Shown: positions 1-5,100 of the stretch, in pieces
Numbering within the stretch: position 1 is the first letter of the stretch
How the letters are laid out: every line of letters starts with the position of its first letter
Assembly: GCA_021777685.1 (NCBI GenBank)
Contig: JAJYDH010000459.1
Location: 1-5,100, forward strand
DNA from: Planctomycetota bacterium
GTDB lineage: Bacteria > Planctomycetota > Planctomycetia > Isosphaerales > Isosphaeraceae
DNA length: 5,100 bases
Direction: 5' to 3'
Program-made: the position numbers and the translations under genes
Notes under the pieces: generated by a model
The model's input: only the letters and a program-made list of their open reading frames with translations
Database searches by the model: none
Told to the model about the DNA's origin: nothing

Positions 1-681
1 CAGGTCGAACGGCAGTCGGTTGGTCTCGGCGAAGCCGCTGATGAGGAACAGCAGGAACCCCAGCGGCTGGACGAAGACGCCCCAGGTGTGCCGGTCCTGC
101 CACTCGATGATCCGGGTCAGGTCGAGCGTCCCGGTGATCAGGATCATCCCCAGGATCGAGAGCCCCAGCGGGATCTCGTAGCTGATGAGCTGGGCGCTCG
201 ACCGGAGGCCGCCGAGGAACGAGTACTTACTGTTCGACGACCAGCCGGCCAGGATCACGCCGTAGACCGCCAGGCTGCCGATCGCCAGGATGTAGAGAAT
301 GCCGATGTCGACCGACGGGGCGATCTGGAAGTCGATCCGGTGGCCCTGGATGACGGGGGCCGAGGGGCCGACCGGGCCGAAGGGCACGACCGCGAAGCCG
401 ATCGTGGCCGCGATGATCGCGATCGCCGGGGCCAGGATGTAGACCGGCTTGGCGACGTAGCCCGGCGTGACGTCCTCCTTGAGGAGCATCTTGGCGCCGT
501 CGACCAGCGGCTGGATCAGCCCGAACGGGCCGACCCGGTTCGGCCCGAGCCGGTCCTGCGCCCAGGCGGCGATCTTCCGCTCGACCAGGATCAGGTAGGC
601 GACGGTCCCCTGGCTGATCCCCACCACGGCGAGGATCTTGACCATCACGATCACGAATTCCCAGAACTGGAACCAGGTCAT
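1..681 (-). CDS. nuoH: NADH-quinone oxidoreductase subunit H (NuoH), 5' part only
   Basis: Membrane subunit of respiratory complex I that lies at the junction with the peripheral arm and forms much of the quinone-binding site. The 227 visible codons read in frame from an ATG at 681 off the left edge without a stop; family members usually have about 330-420 residues, so roughly half is present. Recognition rests on the family signatures RLGPNRVGPFGLIQPLVDG (residues 44-62), the conserved loop with SSNSKYSFLGGLRSSAQ (148-164) leading to SYEIPLG (167-173), and FAETNRLPFDL (217-227). Hydrophobic segments lie near residues 10-32, 80-104, 127-147, 170-186 and 203-219, as expected for a polytopic inner-membrane protein. 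The ATG is preceded by GAGAAAGG with a 10-base spacer, a modest ribosome binding site. It follows nuoG after 57 bases, the usual nuo order. Nothing looks broken. The identification is secure. Confidence 0.97.
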   Translation of the reverse strand, partial: MTWFQFWEFVIVMVKILAVVGISQGTVAYLILVERKIAAWAQDRLGPNRVGPFGLIQPLVDGAKMLLKEDVTPGYVAKPVYILAPAIAIIAATIGFAVVPFGPVGPSAPVIQGHRIDFQIAPSVDIGILYILAIGSLAVYGVILAGWSSNSKYSFLGGLRSSAQLISYEIPLGLSILGMILITGTLDLTRIIEWQDRHTWGVFVQPLGFLLFLISGFAETNRLPFDL

Positions 682-738
682 CGGCCGATCGCCTTTCTCA
701 TGCCCACGTTGGACCCGTTATCTGCCCGAAAGGTTGCC

Positions 739-2529
739 TCAAGCATTCTTGCCGCCCTTCGGGCCCGGCTCGCCCGGCCGGTCCCCCTTGAGGTAACGGG
801 GAATCTGCCAGGGGTCGTCGAACCGGCCGCCGGCCCCGACGAGTTCCGGGGCGGCCTGGCCGTTGGTCTGGCCGATCACGACGCCGAACTCGGGCAGGAC
901 GCCGCCGTCGGCCGCCGAGAACACGGGGATCGTCGAGGCGACCTCCGCGAGGATGTCCCTCGAGCGGGCGGGCCCGCCGGCCCGGCCCATCAGGACGGCG
1001 AAGATGTCCAGGTCGGGCAGCGAGCCGTCGCGAGGGGGCAGCGACGCCTCGGCGTACTGGAGCCGGCCGTCGGCGTTGACGTAGCAGCCGGCCTTCTCGG
1101 CGAAGGTGGCGCCGGCGAGGACCGCGTCGGCGAGCTGGGCCAGCGGGGTGACGAGCGTGTCCTGGACGACCAGGAACTTGACCCCGTCGCGGAGCGCCTT
1201 CGCCTCGGCCTCGGCCTCCCGGGCGTCGATCGCGTCCGACGTGAAGTAGAGGGCCTGGAACTCGCCCGACGTGACACGCTTGCTGATCGCGTCGAACGGG
1301 ATCACCTCGCCCTGGAAGTGGGCCAGGACGGCCTCGACCCCCCGGCGGTTCGGGCACTTCTCGGCGTGGATCGTGAACGGCCGGGGGACGACGAACGAGG
1401 TGTCGCCGGTCCGCCCCTTGGTCTGGTCGGGGGTGAAGGTCCGGTCCTCGCCCCGGCTCGGGATCGGGCCGAGCGCCAGGACGTTCTCGGCGTTGAGCCC
1501 CTTGAGGTAGCTCGCCAGCAGGTACGCCTCCTCGACCGTCAGGAACGGCGAGACGACCGCCGCGACCTTGCCGCCATCGCGGGCGACCTGGCCGAGGGCC
1601 TGCGAGACGAACTTGAGGGCCTGGTCGATCGGCGTCGAGGCGAGGTTCCCGCCCGTCTTCGCGTAGGACGAGGTGAGCAGGCCGTCGTCATTGGCCGCCT
1701 TGTAGCTGGCCCGCCCCTCGTCGCAGATCCAGTAGTCGTTGACCAGCGGGTTGTTCCGGGGGGTGAACCGCCAGAGCCGCCCCTTGTTCTCCTCGGCCTT
1801 GACGTTGCAGCCGGTGGAGCAGCGGGTGCAGATGGCGTCGTGCTTGGAGAGGAACCAGGCCCGCTGCTTGTGGAGGAAGTCCTTGTCGAGCAGGGCGCCG
1901 ACCGGGCAGAGATCGACGACGTTGCCGGCCAGCGGGTTGTCGACCGGGTGGCCGGGGAAGACGCCAATCTCGGCGTGATTGCCCCGCCGCATCACCTGCA
2001 ACTCGCCGGTCTGGGTGATCTCGCGGGTGAACCGGACGCAGCGGGTGCACATGATGCACCGGTCCTGGTTCAACTGGATCTCGTCGGAGACGTCCTTCTT
2101 CGGGTTGATGACCCGTTCCTCGACGAACCGGTGGTTCGCCTGGCCGTACTCGTAGCTGTAGTCCTGGAGCCCGCACATCCCGGCCTGGTCGCAGACCGGG
2201 CAGTCGAGCGGGTGGTTGATCAGGAGATACTCCATGATCATCCGCTGGTGTTCCTTGACCTTGGCGCTGTCGGTGACGAGGACGGTGCCGTCCTTGGCCG
2301 GCGTCTGGCAGCCGGGGACGAGCTTCGGGATCATCTTGATCTCGCCCGTCTTGGCGTCCTTCTGCCCGACCTCGATCTCGCACATCCGGCAGTTGGCGAC
2401 GACCGAGAGGGCGGGGTGCCAGCAGTAGTAGGGGATGTCGACCCCGGCCAGCTTGGCGGCCTGGATGGCGTTGAGCTTCTCGCCCTCGGGGAGTTCGTGG
2501 TCCTCGCCGTTGATGATGATCGTCGCCAT
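739..2529 (-). CDS. nuoG: NADH-quinone oxidoreductase subunit G (NuoG), short form
   Basis: Iron-sulfur subunit of the peripheral arm of complex I, passing electrons from NuoF toward the quinone site. It has 596 residues. The N-terminal ferredoxin-like domain carries the 2Fe-2S N1b ligands C36, C47, C50 and C74. Next is the His-Cys3 site for N5 (H106, C110, C113, C119), then N4 (C158, C161, C164, C208). A further four-Cys set C234-x2-C237-x3-C241-x27-C269 matches the N7 cluster found in only some bacteria. The rest is a degenerate molybdopterin-oxidoreductase-like domain, with recognisable pieces FTIHAEKCPNRRGVEAVL (386-403) and CYVNADGRLQYAE (482-494). It is clearly shorter than the E. coli (about 908) and Thermus (about 783) proteins, mostly in this C-terminal domain. 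The ATG at 2529 has GAAGGA six bases upstream, and the reading begins with a normal ferredoxin-like strand (MATIIING). It lies 77 bases after nuoF. The identification is secure. Confidence 0.97.
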   Translation of the reverse strand: MATIIINGEDHELPEGEKLNAIQAAKLAGVDIPYYCWHPALSVVANCRMCEIEVGQKDAKTGEIKMIPKLVPGCQTPAKDGTVLVTDSAKVKEHQRMIMEYLLINHPLDCPVCDQAGMCGLQDYSYEYGQANHRFVEERVINPKKDVSDEIQLNQDRCIMCTRCVRFTREITQTGELQVMRRGNHAEIGVFPGHPVDNPLAGNVVDLCPVGALLDKDFLHKQRAWFLSKHDAICTRCSTGCNVKAEENKGRLWRFTPRNNPLVNDYWICDEGRASYKAANDDGLLTSSYAKTGGNLASTPIDQALKFVSQALGQVARDGGKVAAVVSPFLTVEEAYLLASYLKGLNAENVLALGPIPSRGEDRTFTPDQTKGRTGDTSFVVPRPFTIHAEKCPNRRGVEAVLAHFQGEVIPFDAISKRVTSGEFQALYFTSDAIDAREAEAEAKALRDGVKFLVVQDTLVTPLAQLADAVLAGATFAEKAGCYVNADGRLQYAEASLPPRDGSLPDLDIFAVLMGRAGGPARSRDILAEVASTIPVFSAADGGVLPEFGVVIGQTNGQAAPELVGAGGRFDDPWQIPRYLKGDRPGEPGPKGGKNA

Positions 2530-2535
2530 CGGTGT

Positions 2536-2541
2536 TCCTTC
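2536..2541 (-). promoter_or_regulatory. Ribosome binding site of nuoG
   Basis: GAAGGA on the minus strand lies six bases before the ATG at 2529 and supports that start. The 77-base nuoF-nuoG gap also contains two further purine-rich copies of the same kind (CCGAGG and CCGAAGG) just upstream, but only this one is well spaced. No hairpin with a T-run was seen in the gap. Confidence 0.6.
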
Positions 2542-2606
2542 GGGGACCTTCGGACTGACCTCGGGGGCTCAATTCGGGCGAAAGACTCGGGATCGTCGGG
2601 GCGGGA

Positions 2607-4049
2607 TCAGGACCCGCCGGGCGACCGCAAGGCCGGCTGGGGGGCGGGGTAGACCCGGCCTCCCAGGGCGACCGGCTCGGCGACGGTCCCGGCGGCGATC
2701 GCCTTCTGGAGCGGCGTGACGAGCGGTTTGGAAGACTGGTTCTTCTTGATGTACTCTTCCAGCTCGGGCCGGAACTTGGCCAGGACGTTCTTGACCGGCC
2801 AGGCGGCGCCGTCGGCCAGCCCGCAGATCGTGGTCCCGGGGGTCAGGCCCATGTTGTTGGCCATCATGGTCAGGACGTCGAGGTCTTCGAGCCGGCCGCC
2901 TCCGGCCTTGATCCGCTTGAAGATCTTGTACATCCAGCCGGTCCCCTCGCGGCAGGGGGTGCACTGGCCGCAGCTCTCGTGGGCGAAGAACCGCGAGGTG
3001 TTGTAGAGGTAGTCGACCATGCTGGTCTGGTCGTCCATCACGGTGACGGCCGCCGTGCCCAGGCCGAGGCAGCCGGTCTTCTTGATGTCCTCGAAGTCGA
3101 GCTTCACGTCCATCTCGTCGGCCGACATCACGCCCATGCTGATCCCGCCGGGGACCGTCGCCTTGACCTTCCGGCCCTTCCAGACGCCGCCGGCGTGGTC
3201 CTCGATCAGCTCGCGGGTCGTGACGCCCAGCGGCAGCTCGACGCAGACCTGCTTGTTGACGTGGCCCGAGACGCAATACAGCTTCGGCCCGTAGCTCTTG
3301 GGAGTGCCGATCGACTTGAACCAGTCGGCCCCGCGCTCGATGATGTGCGGGACGCAGGCCAGGGTCTCGACGTTGTTGACGACCGTCGGCTTGCGGAAGG
3401 CCCCCTCAATGGCCGGGAACGGCGGCTTGATCCGCGGCCAGCCGCGCTTGCCCTCCAGGCTCTCGATCAGCCCGGTCTCCTCGCCGCAGATGTAGGCCCC
3501 GGCCCCCCGGTGGCAGTAGATCTCCAGGTCGAAGCCCGACCCGTAGATGTTCTTGCCCAGGTGCCCGGCCTCGCGGGCCTCGGCGATGGCCCGTTCCATG
3601 ATCCGGAAGGCGTGGATGTACTCGAACCGGAGGTAGACGTAGGCGGTGGCCGCCTTCGTGGCGAAGCACGAGATCAGGATGCCTTCGATGAACTGGTGCG
3701 GGTCGCGCTCGATCAGGAGGCGGTTGTTGAACGTCGCCGGCTCGCTCTCGTCGCCGTTGACGCACATGAAGGTTTCCTGCCGATCTTTCGGGAGGAAGCT
3801 CCACTTCAAGCCGCAGGGGAACCCGGCGCCCCCTCGGCCGCGCAGCTCGGAGTCCTTGACGATCTGGACCACCTTGTCGGGATCCATCTCGGTGATCGCC
3901 TTGCGGGACGCCTGATAGCCACCGCGCGACTCGTAGGCCCGGAGGGTCTGGCTGTCGGGCACCGCGAAGTTTCGCGTCAGGACGGGTTCGAAAGCAGGCA
4001 CAGTCTCGGCTCCGAAATAGACCCCGGGCGGACGATCTTCACCAGCCAT
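2607..4049 (-). CDS. nuoF: NADH-quinone oxidoreductase subunit F (NuoF), NADH- and FMN-binding
   Basis: Catalytic NADH dehydrogenase subunit of complex I: it binds NADH and FMN and passes electrons to the 4Fe-4S cluster N3. The 480 residues show the glycine-rich nucleotide motif LRGRGGAGFPCGLKW (69-83), the flavin-site segment NGDESEPATFNNR (98-110), GAGAYICGEETGLIESLEG (182-200), PTVVNNVETL (221-230), and the N3 ligands C360, C363, C366 (ESCGQCTPC) and C409 (TTICGLADG). The family's usual Thr in the glycine-rich motif is Cys79 here. Conserved sequence begins at about residue 20; the first 18 or so residues are variable, and a tail of about 40 residues follows residue 440. The ATG at 4049 lies inside the last codons of the preceding gene (11-base overlap) and has no good ribosome binding site, only a weak TGAAGA just upstream, so translation may be coupled to that gene. 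nuoF normally follows nuoE directly; here two extra genes lie between them. The identification is secure; the exact start is less so. Confidence 0.96.
   Translation of the reverse strand: MAGEDRPPGVYFGAETVPAFEPVLTRNFAVPDSQTLRAYESRGGYQASRKAITEMDPDKVVQIVKDSELRGRGGAGFPCGLKWSFLPKDRQETFMCVNGDESEPATFNNRLLIERDPHQFIEGILISCFATKAATAYVYLRFEYIHAFRIMERAIAEAREAGHLGKNIYGSGFDLEIYCHRGAGAYICGEETGLIESLEGKRGWPRIKPPFPAIEGAFRKPTVVNNVETLACVPHIIERGADWFKSIGTPKSYGPKLYCVSGHVNKQVCVELPLGVTTRELIEDHAGGVWKGRKVKATVPGGISMGVMSADEMDVKLDFEDIKKTGCLGLGTAAVTVMDDQTSMVDYLYNTSRFFAHESCGQCTPCREGTGWMYKIFKRIKAGGGRLEDLDVLTMMANNMGLTPGTTICGLADGAAWPVKNVLAKFRPELEEYIKKNQSSKPLVTPLQKAIAAGTVAEPVALGGRVYPAPQPALRSPGGS
4039..4049 (-). promoter_or_regulatory. 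11-base overlap of the partner gene end with the nuoF start
   Basis: Read on the minus strand, ATGGCTGGTGA holds the nuoF ATG (ATG GCT GGT GA..) and the last codons of the upstream gene (..GGC TGG TGA). No strong Shine-Dalgarno sequence precedes this ATG. The arrangement fits stop-restart translational coupling, in which ribosomes ending the small gene restart on nuoF. The overlap is directly visible; the coupling is inferred. Confidence 0.65.
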
Positions 4050-4365
4050 GCGTCTTCAGGATCGGGTCGTAAGAGGCCCTGTGTTGCACGAGGAGACGCT
4101 CCTGTTCCGGGACGTCCTCGATGCCGGCGATGTCGCATGCCACGTAGAACGGCTCCGCATGATAAATCACGTCTCCGGCGATGCCGACGGGGGCCGATTC
4201 CGAGGCGAGGCGTGCCGAGCGTGCCCTCTGGATCGCCCCGAGCGGGTCGAAGCGATGAAACCGGATCAGACAATCCTCGACCACCAGCCAGAACGCATCT
4301 TTCGACGACGGGTCGATCAGTCTGACCGTCGATTGCCCGTGTGGCAGTGAGGATGCGGAGGCCAT
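4039..4365 (-). CDS. Small protein of unknown function, partner of the ADP-ribosyltransferase-like protein
   Basis: A 108-residue, probably soluble cytoplasmic protein with no signal peptide or membrane segment. I do not recognise a named family with certainty. It has an N-terminal part with KDAFWLVVEDCLIRFH (22-37), a charged middle helix rich in Arg and Ala (about 41-55), a patch DVIYHAEPFYVACDIAG (65-81), and an end YDPILKTHGW (99-108). The pattern of an early hydrophobic/acidic helix followed by a Tyr-His...Asp-Ile segment resembles by eye the layout of DUF3791 proteins, which are common partners of DUF3990 proteins in Firmicutes; this is a weak, unaligned impression. The ATG at 4365 shares one base with the stop of the upstream gene (TGATG) and has GAAGGTG about nine bases upstream, so this start is preferred over the in-frame codon at 4449. 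The pair is probably translated together, and an antitoxin or immunity role is plausible but inferred. Its 3' end overlaps nuoF by 11 bases. Confidence 0.75.
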   Translation of the reverse strand: MASASSLPHGQSTVRLIDPSSKDAFWLVVEDCLIRFHRFDPLGAIQRARSARLASESAPVGIAGDVIYHAEPFYVACDIAGIEDVPEQERLLVQHRASYDPILKTHGW

Positions 4366-4380
4366 CAGATTAACACCTTC
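4363..4380 (-). promoter_or_regulatory. Ribosome binding site and TGATG stop-start junction of the two-gene cassette
   Basis: On the minus strand GAAGGTG (4380-4374) lies about nine bases before TGATG, in which the stop TGA (4367-4365) of the transferase-like gene and the ATG (4365-4363) of its partner share one base. This is a typical mark of co-translated pairs and fixes the start of the downstream gene. Confidence 0.75.
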
Positions 4381-4919
4381 GCGGAAGCGTCGAGCACACC
4401 GGCCGCGGCCTGAGAATGGAAACTGATCTGGTCGCAATCGAGGAGGCAAAGCCTCTGCCTCCAGGAGGCGGTGACCGGCCCGATCACAATATCATACCAG
4501 CCCGGACGACTCTGGCCCCCTCCATGCGGCCTGGCGTGATCCGCCCCGCCCGATCGACAATGCGTCACGAGACTCCAGAAATCTTGGGAATCCGTGGTCC
4601 CACGCACAAACCAGAGGCTGTCGAGGCCGGCCAGATCCTCGCGGTGAACCGTGAATTGGAACACGATCGGATTCGCGGCCGCACCTTTGAGCTTGCTCTT
4701 CCGAGCCATCTCCCACGCCCAGGACTGCGCCTGTGTTAGAACCGTCGTCGTGTAAAACCCCTGGCCGAAATCGACGCTCGTACGTCCCACCATCACGCCG
4801 ATCGCCGACATGATCGACGTGTACCAGTGTTGGATCGTGCCATGATACAAAATAATGTCCTGACTGCTCCAAGGCGGCGGACTCGGGAAAGCTGGGGATG
4901 TCGAGATCATCCGGGCCAT
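4365..4919 (-). CDS. DUF3990-like protein with a probable ADP-ribosyltransferase fold
   Basis: A 184-residue protein showing the order of motifs typical of the DUF3990 group, which is related to NAD-using ADP-ribosyltransferases. IILYHGT (22-28) supplies a candidate His26; VDFGQGFYTTT (49-59) supplies Tyr56 and is followed by QAQSWAWEMA (63-72); DFW at 113-115 precedes a short loop; YDIVIGPV (142-149) and CDQISFHSQ (162-170) follow, with Asp163 as a candidate third residue. This resembles the His-Tyr-Asp/Glu triad of HYD1-type ADP-ribosyltransferases. No signal peptide or membrane segment is seen, so a cytoplasmic location is likely. Substrate and target are unknown; a toxin or regulator role is inferred. 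The ATG at 4919 is chosen because AGGAG lies 11 bases upstream; a GTG at 4931 (188 residues) is the alternative. The gene sits between nuoE and nuoF, 59 bases after nuoE, and is joined to its partner by TGATG. Hand-counted GC over 4561-4920 is about 59%, below the neighbouring nuo genes. Confidence 0.8.
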   Translation of the reverse strand: MARMISTSPAFPSPPPWSSQDIILYHGTIQHWYTSIMSAIGVMVGRTSVDFGQGFYTTTVLTQAQSWAWEMARKSKLKGAAANPIVFQFTVHREDLAGLDSLWFVRGTTDSQDFWSLVTHCRSGGADHARPHGGGQSRPGWYDIVIGPVTASWRQRLCLLDCDQISFHSQAAAGVLDASAKVLI

Positions 4920-4930
4920 CGATCGATGCA

Positions 4931-4935
4931 CTCCT
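4931..4935 (-). promoter_or_regulatory. Probable ribosome binding site of the transferase-like gene
   Basis: AGGAG on the minus strand precedes the ATG at 4919 with an 11-base spacer, a little long. It overlaps the alternative GTG start at 4931 and so cannot serve that start; an AGGA about 11 bases farther upstream could. The spacer plus ATG forms part of a 12-base palindrome CATCGATCGATG (4917-4928). Confidence 0.5.
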
Positions 4936-4978
4936 GCCGCATTCCTGTCGGTGGTTCAACGGCCCATGACCTCGGCCG

Positions 4979-5098
4979 TCAGCCTTCCGGCCTTGACGGC
5001 GTCGCCGGGCCGGCCGACGAGCCGAGGCCGTGGGTCGGGTCGACCGGGCCCTTCTTCAGCTCCTCGATCATGGCGTCGACCTTCTCCGGGGTGAGAGG
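4979..5098 (-). CDS. nuoE: NADH-quinone oxidoreductase subunit E (NuoE), 3' end only
   Basis: The last 39 codons and stop of a gene entering from the right edge. The reading begins PLTPEKVDAMIEELKKG, which matches the typical C-terminal end of NuoE (a Leu-Thr-Pro-Glu-Lys-Val-Asp stretch followed by a short acidic helix), then a Gly/Pro/Ser-rich tail ending at TGA (4981-4979). NuoE is the 2Fe-2S (N1a) subunit that pairs with NuoF in the NADH dehydrogenase module; its cluster-binding Cys residues would lie outside this window. Position supports the call, since nuoE normally precedes nuoF. The downstream gene is not nuoF but the transferase-like gene, after 59 bases. Only a short piece is visible, so the call rests on this motif and on context. 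Confidence 0.85.
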   Translation of the reverse strand, partial: PLTPEKVDAMIEELKKGPVDPTHGLGSSAGPATPSRPEG

Positions 5099-5100
5099 CC

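Noticed and set aside
415..430. GATCGCGATCGC repeat-like run inside nuoH
   Set aside because: It is explained by Ala-Ile codon repeats in a membrane helix of NuoH.
88..2652. An 854-codon open frame on the plus strand opposite nuoH, nuoG and the gap between nuoG and nuoF
   Set aside because: It is antisense to well-supported nuo genes, is extremely rich in Asp, Arg, Gly and Val with no domain, and is the long shadow expected opposite GC-rich codons.
2979..4325. A 448-codon open frame on the plus strand opposite nuoF and the partner gene
   Set aside because: Same biased composition and no recognisable motif; nuoF on the other strand carries all conserved residues.
4917..4928. Perfect 12-base palindrome CATCGATCGATG over the start of the transferase-like gene, considered as an operator
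   Set aside because: About one perfect 12-base palindrome is expected by chance in 5 kb, and there is no second copy nearby to suggest a binding site.
4492..4959. A 155-codon minus-strand frame overlapping the transferase-like gene, with ATG at 4959
   Set aside because: It runs in a different frame through the region whose other frame holds all the DUF3990-like motifs, and shows no motif of its own.
4920..4978. Possible internal promoter for the cassette in the gap after nuoE (TTGAAC as a -35 element)
   Set aside because: No convincing -10 element follows at 16-18 bases; the region there is CAGGAG, a ribosome-binding-type sequence. Co-transcription from upstream is simpler.

Overview
The window is a stretch of a respiratory complex I (NADH:quinone oxidoreductase, nuo) operon from a GC-rich bacterium. 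All convincing genes lie on the minus strand, so transcription runs from high to low coordinates. GC-rich codon use, NuoF and NuoG style, and an added small-protein pair suggest a planctomycete, perhaps of the Isosphaeraceae type. That assignment is an inference from general impression, not a search result.

Layout in transcription order: the last 39 codons of nuoE (5098-4979); a 59-base gap; a 184-residue protein with the layout of the DUF3990/ADP-ribosyltransferase-like family (4919-4365); a 108-residue unrecognised partner (4365-4039) that starts on the last base of the previous stop codon; nuoF (4049-2607), whose start codon lies inside the 3' end of the partner gene; a 77-base gap; nuoG (2529-739); a 57-base gap; and the first 227 codons of nuoH (681-1, running off the window). 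No RNA genes, insertion sequences, CRISPR arrays, clear promoters or terminators were seen. The only stretches without a gene are these three short gaps.

How they work together: NuoE, NuoF and NuoG form the NADH-oxidising module of complex I. NADH reduces FMN in NuoF, electrons pass along the iron-sulfur chain through NuoF and NuoG, and NuoH is the membrane subunit at the quinone site. All ligands for the N3 cluster in NuoF and for the N1b, N5, N4 and N7 clusters in NuoG are visible.

The unusual part is the two-gene cassette wedged between nuoE and nuoF, which are normally adjacent. It encodes a probable NAD-using ADP-ribosyltransferase fold protein with an apparent His-Tyr-Asp triad, plus a small downstream partner. 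It is less GC-rich than the nuo genes and is joined by overlapping stop and start codons to nuoF. This looks like a toxin-antitoxin-like or effector pair captured in a housekeeping operon, with nuoF translation possibly coupled to it. Function is inferred and unproven.
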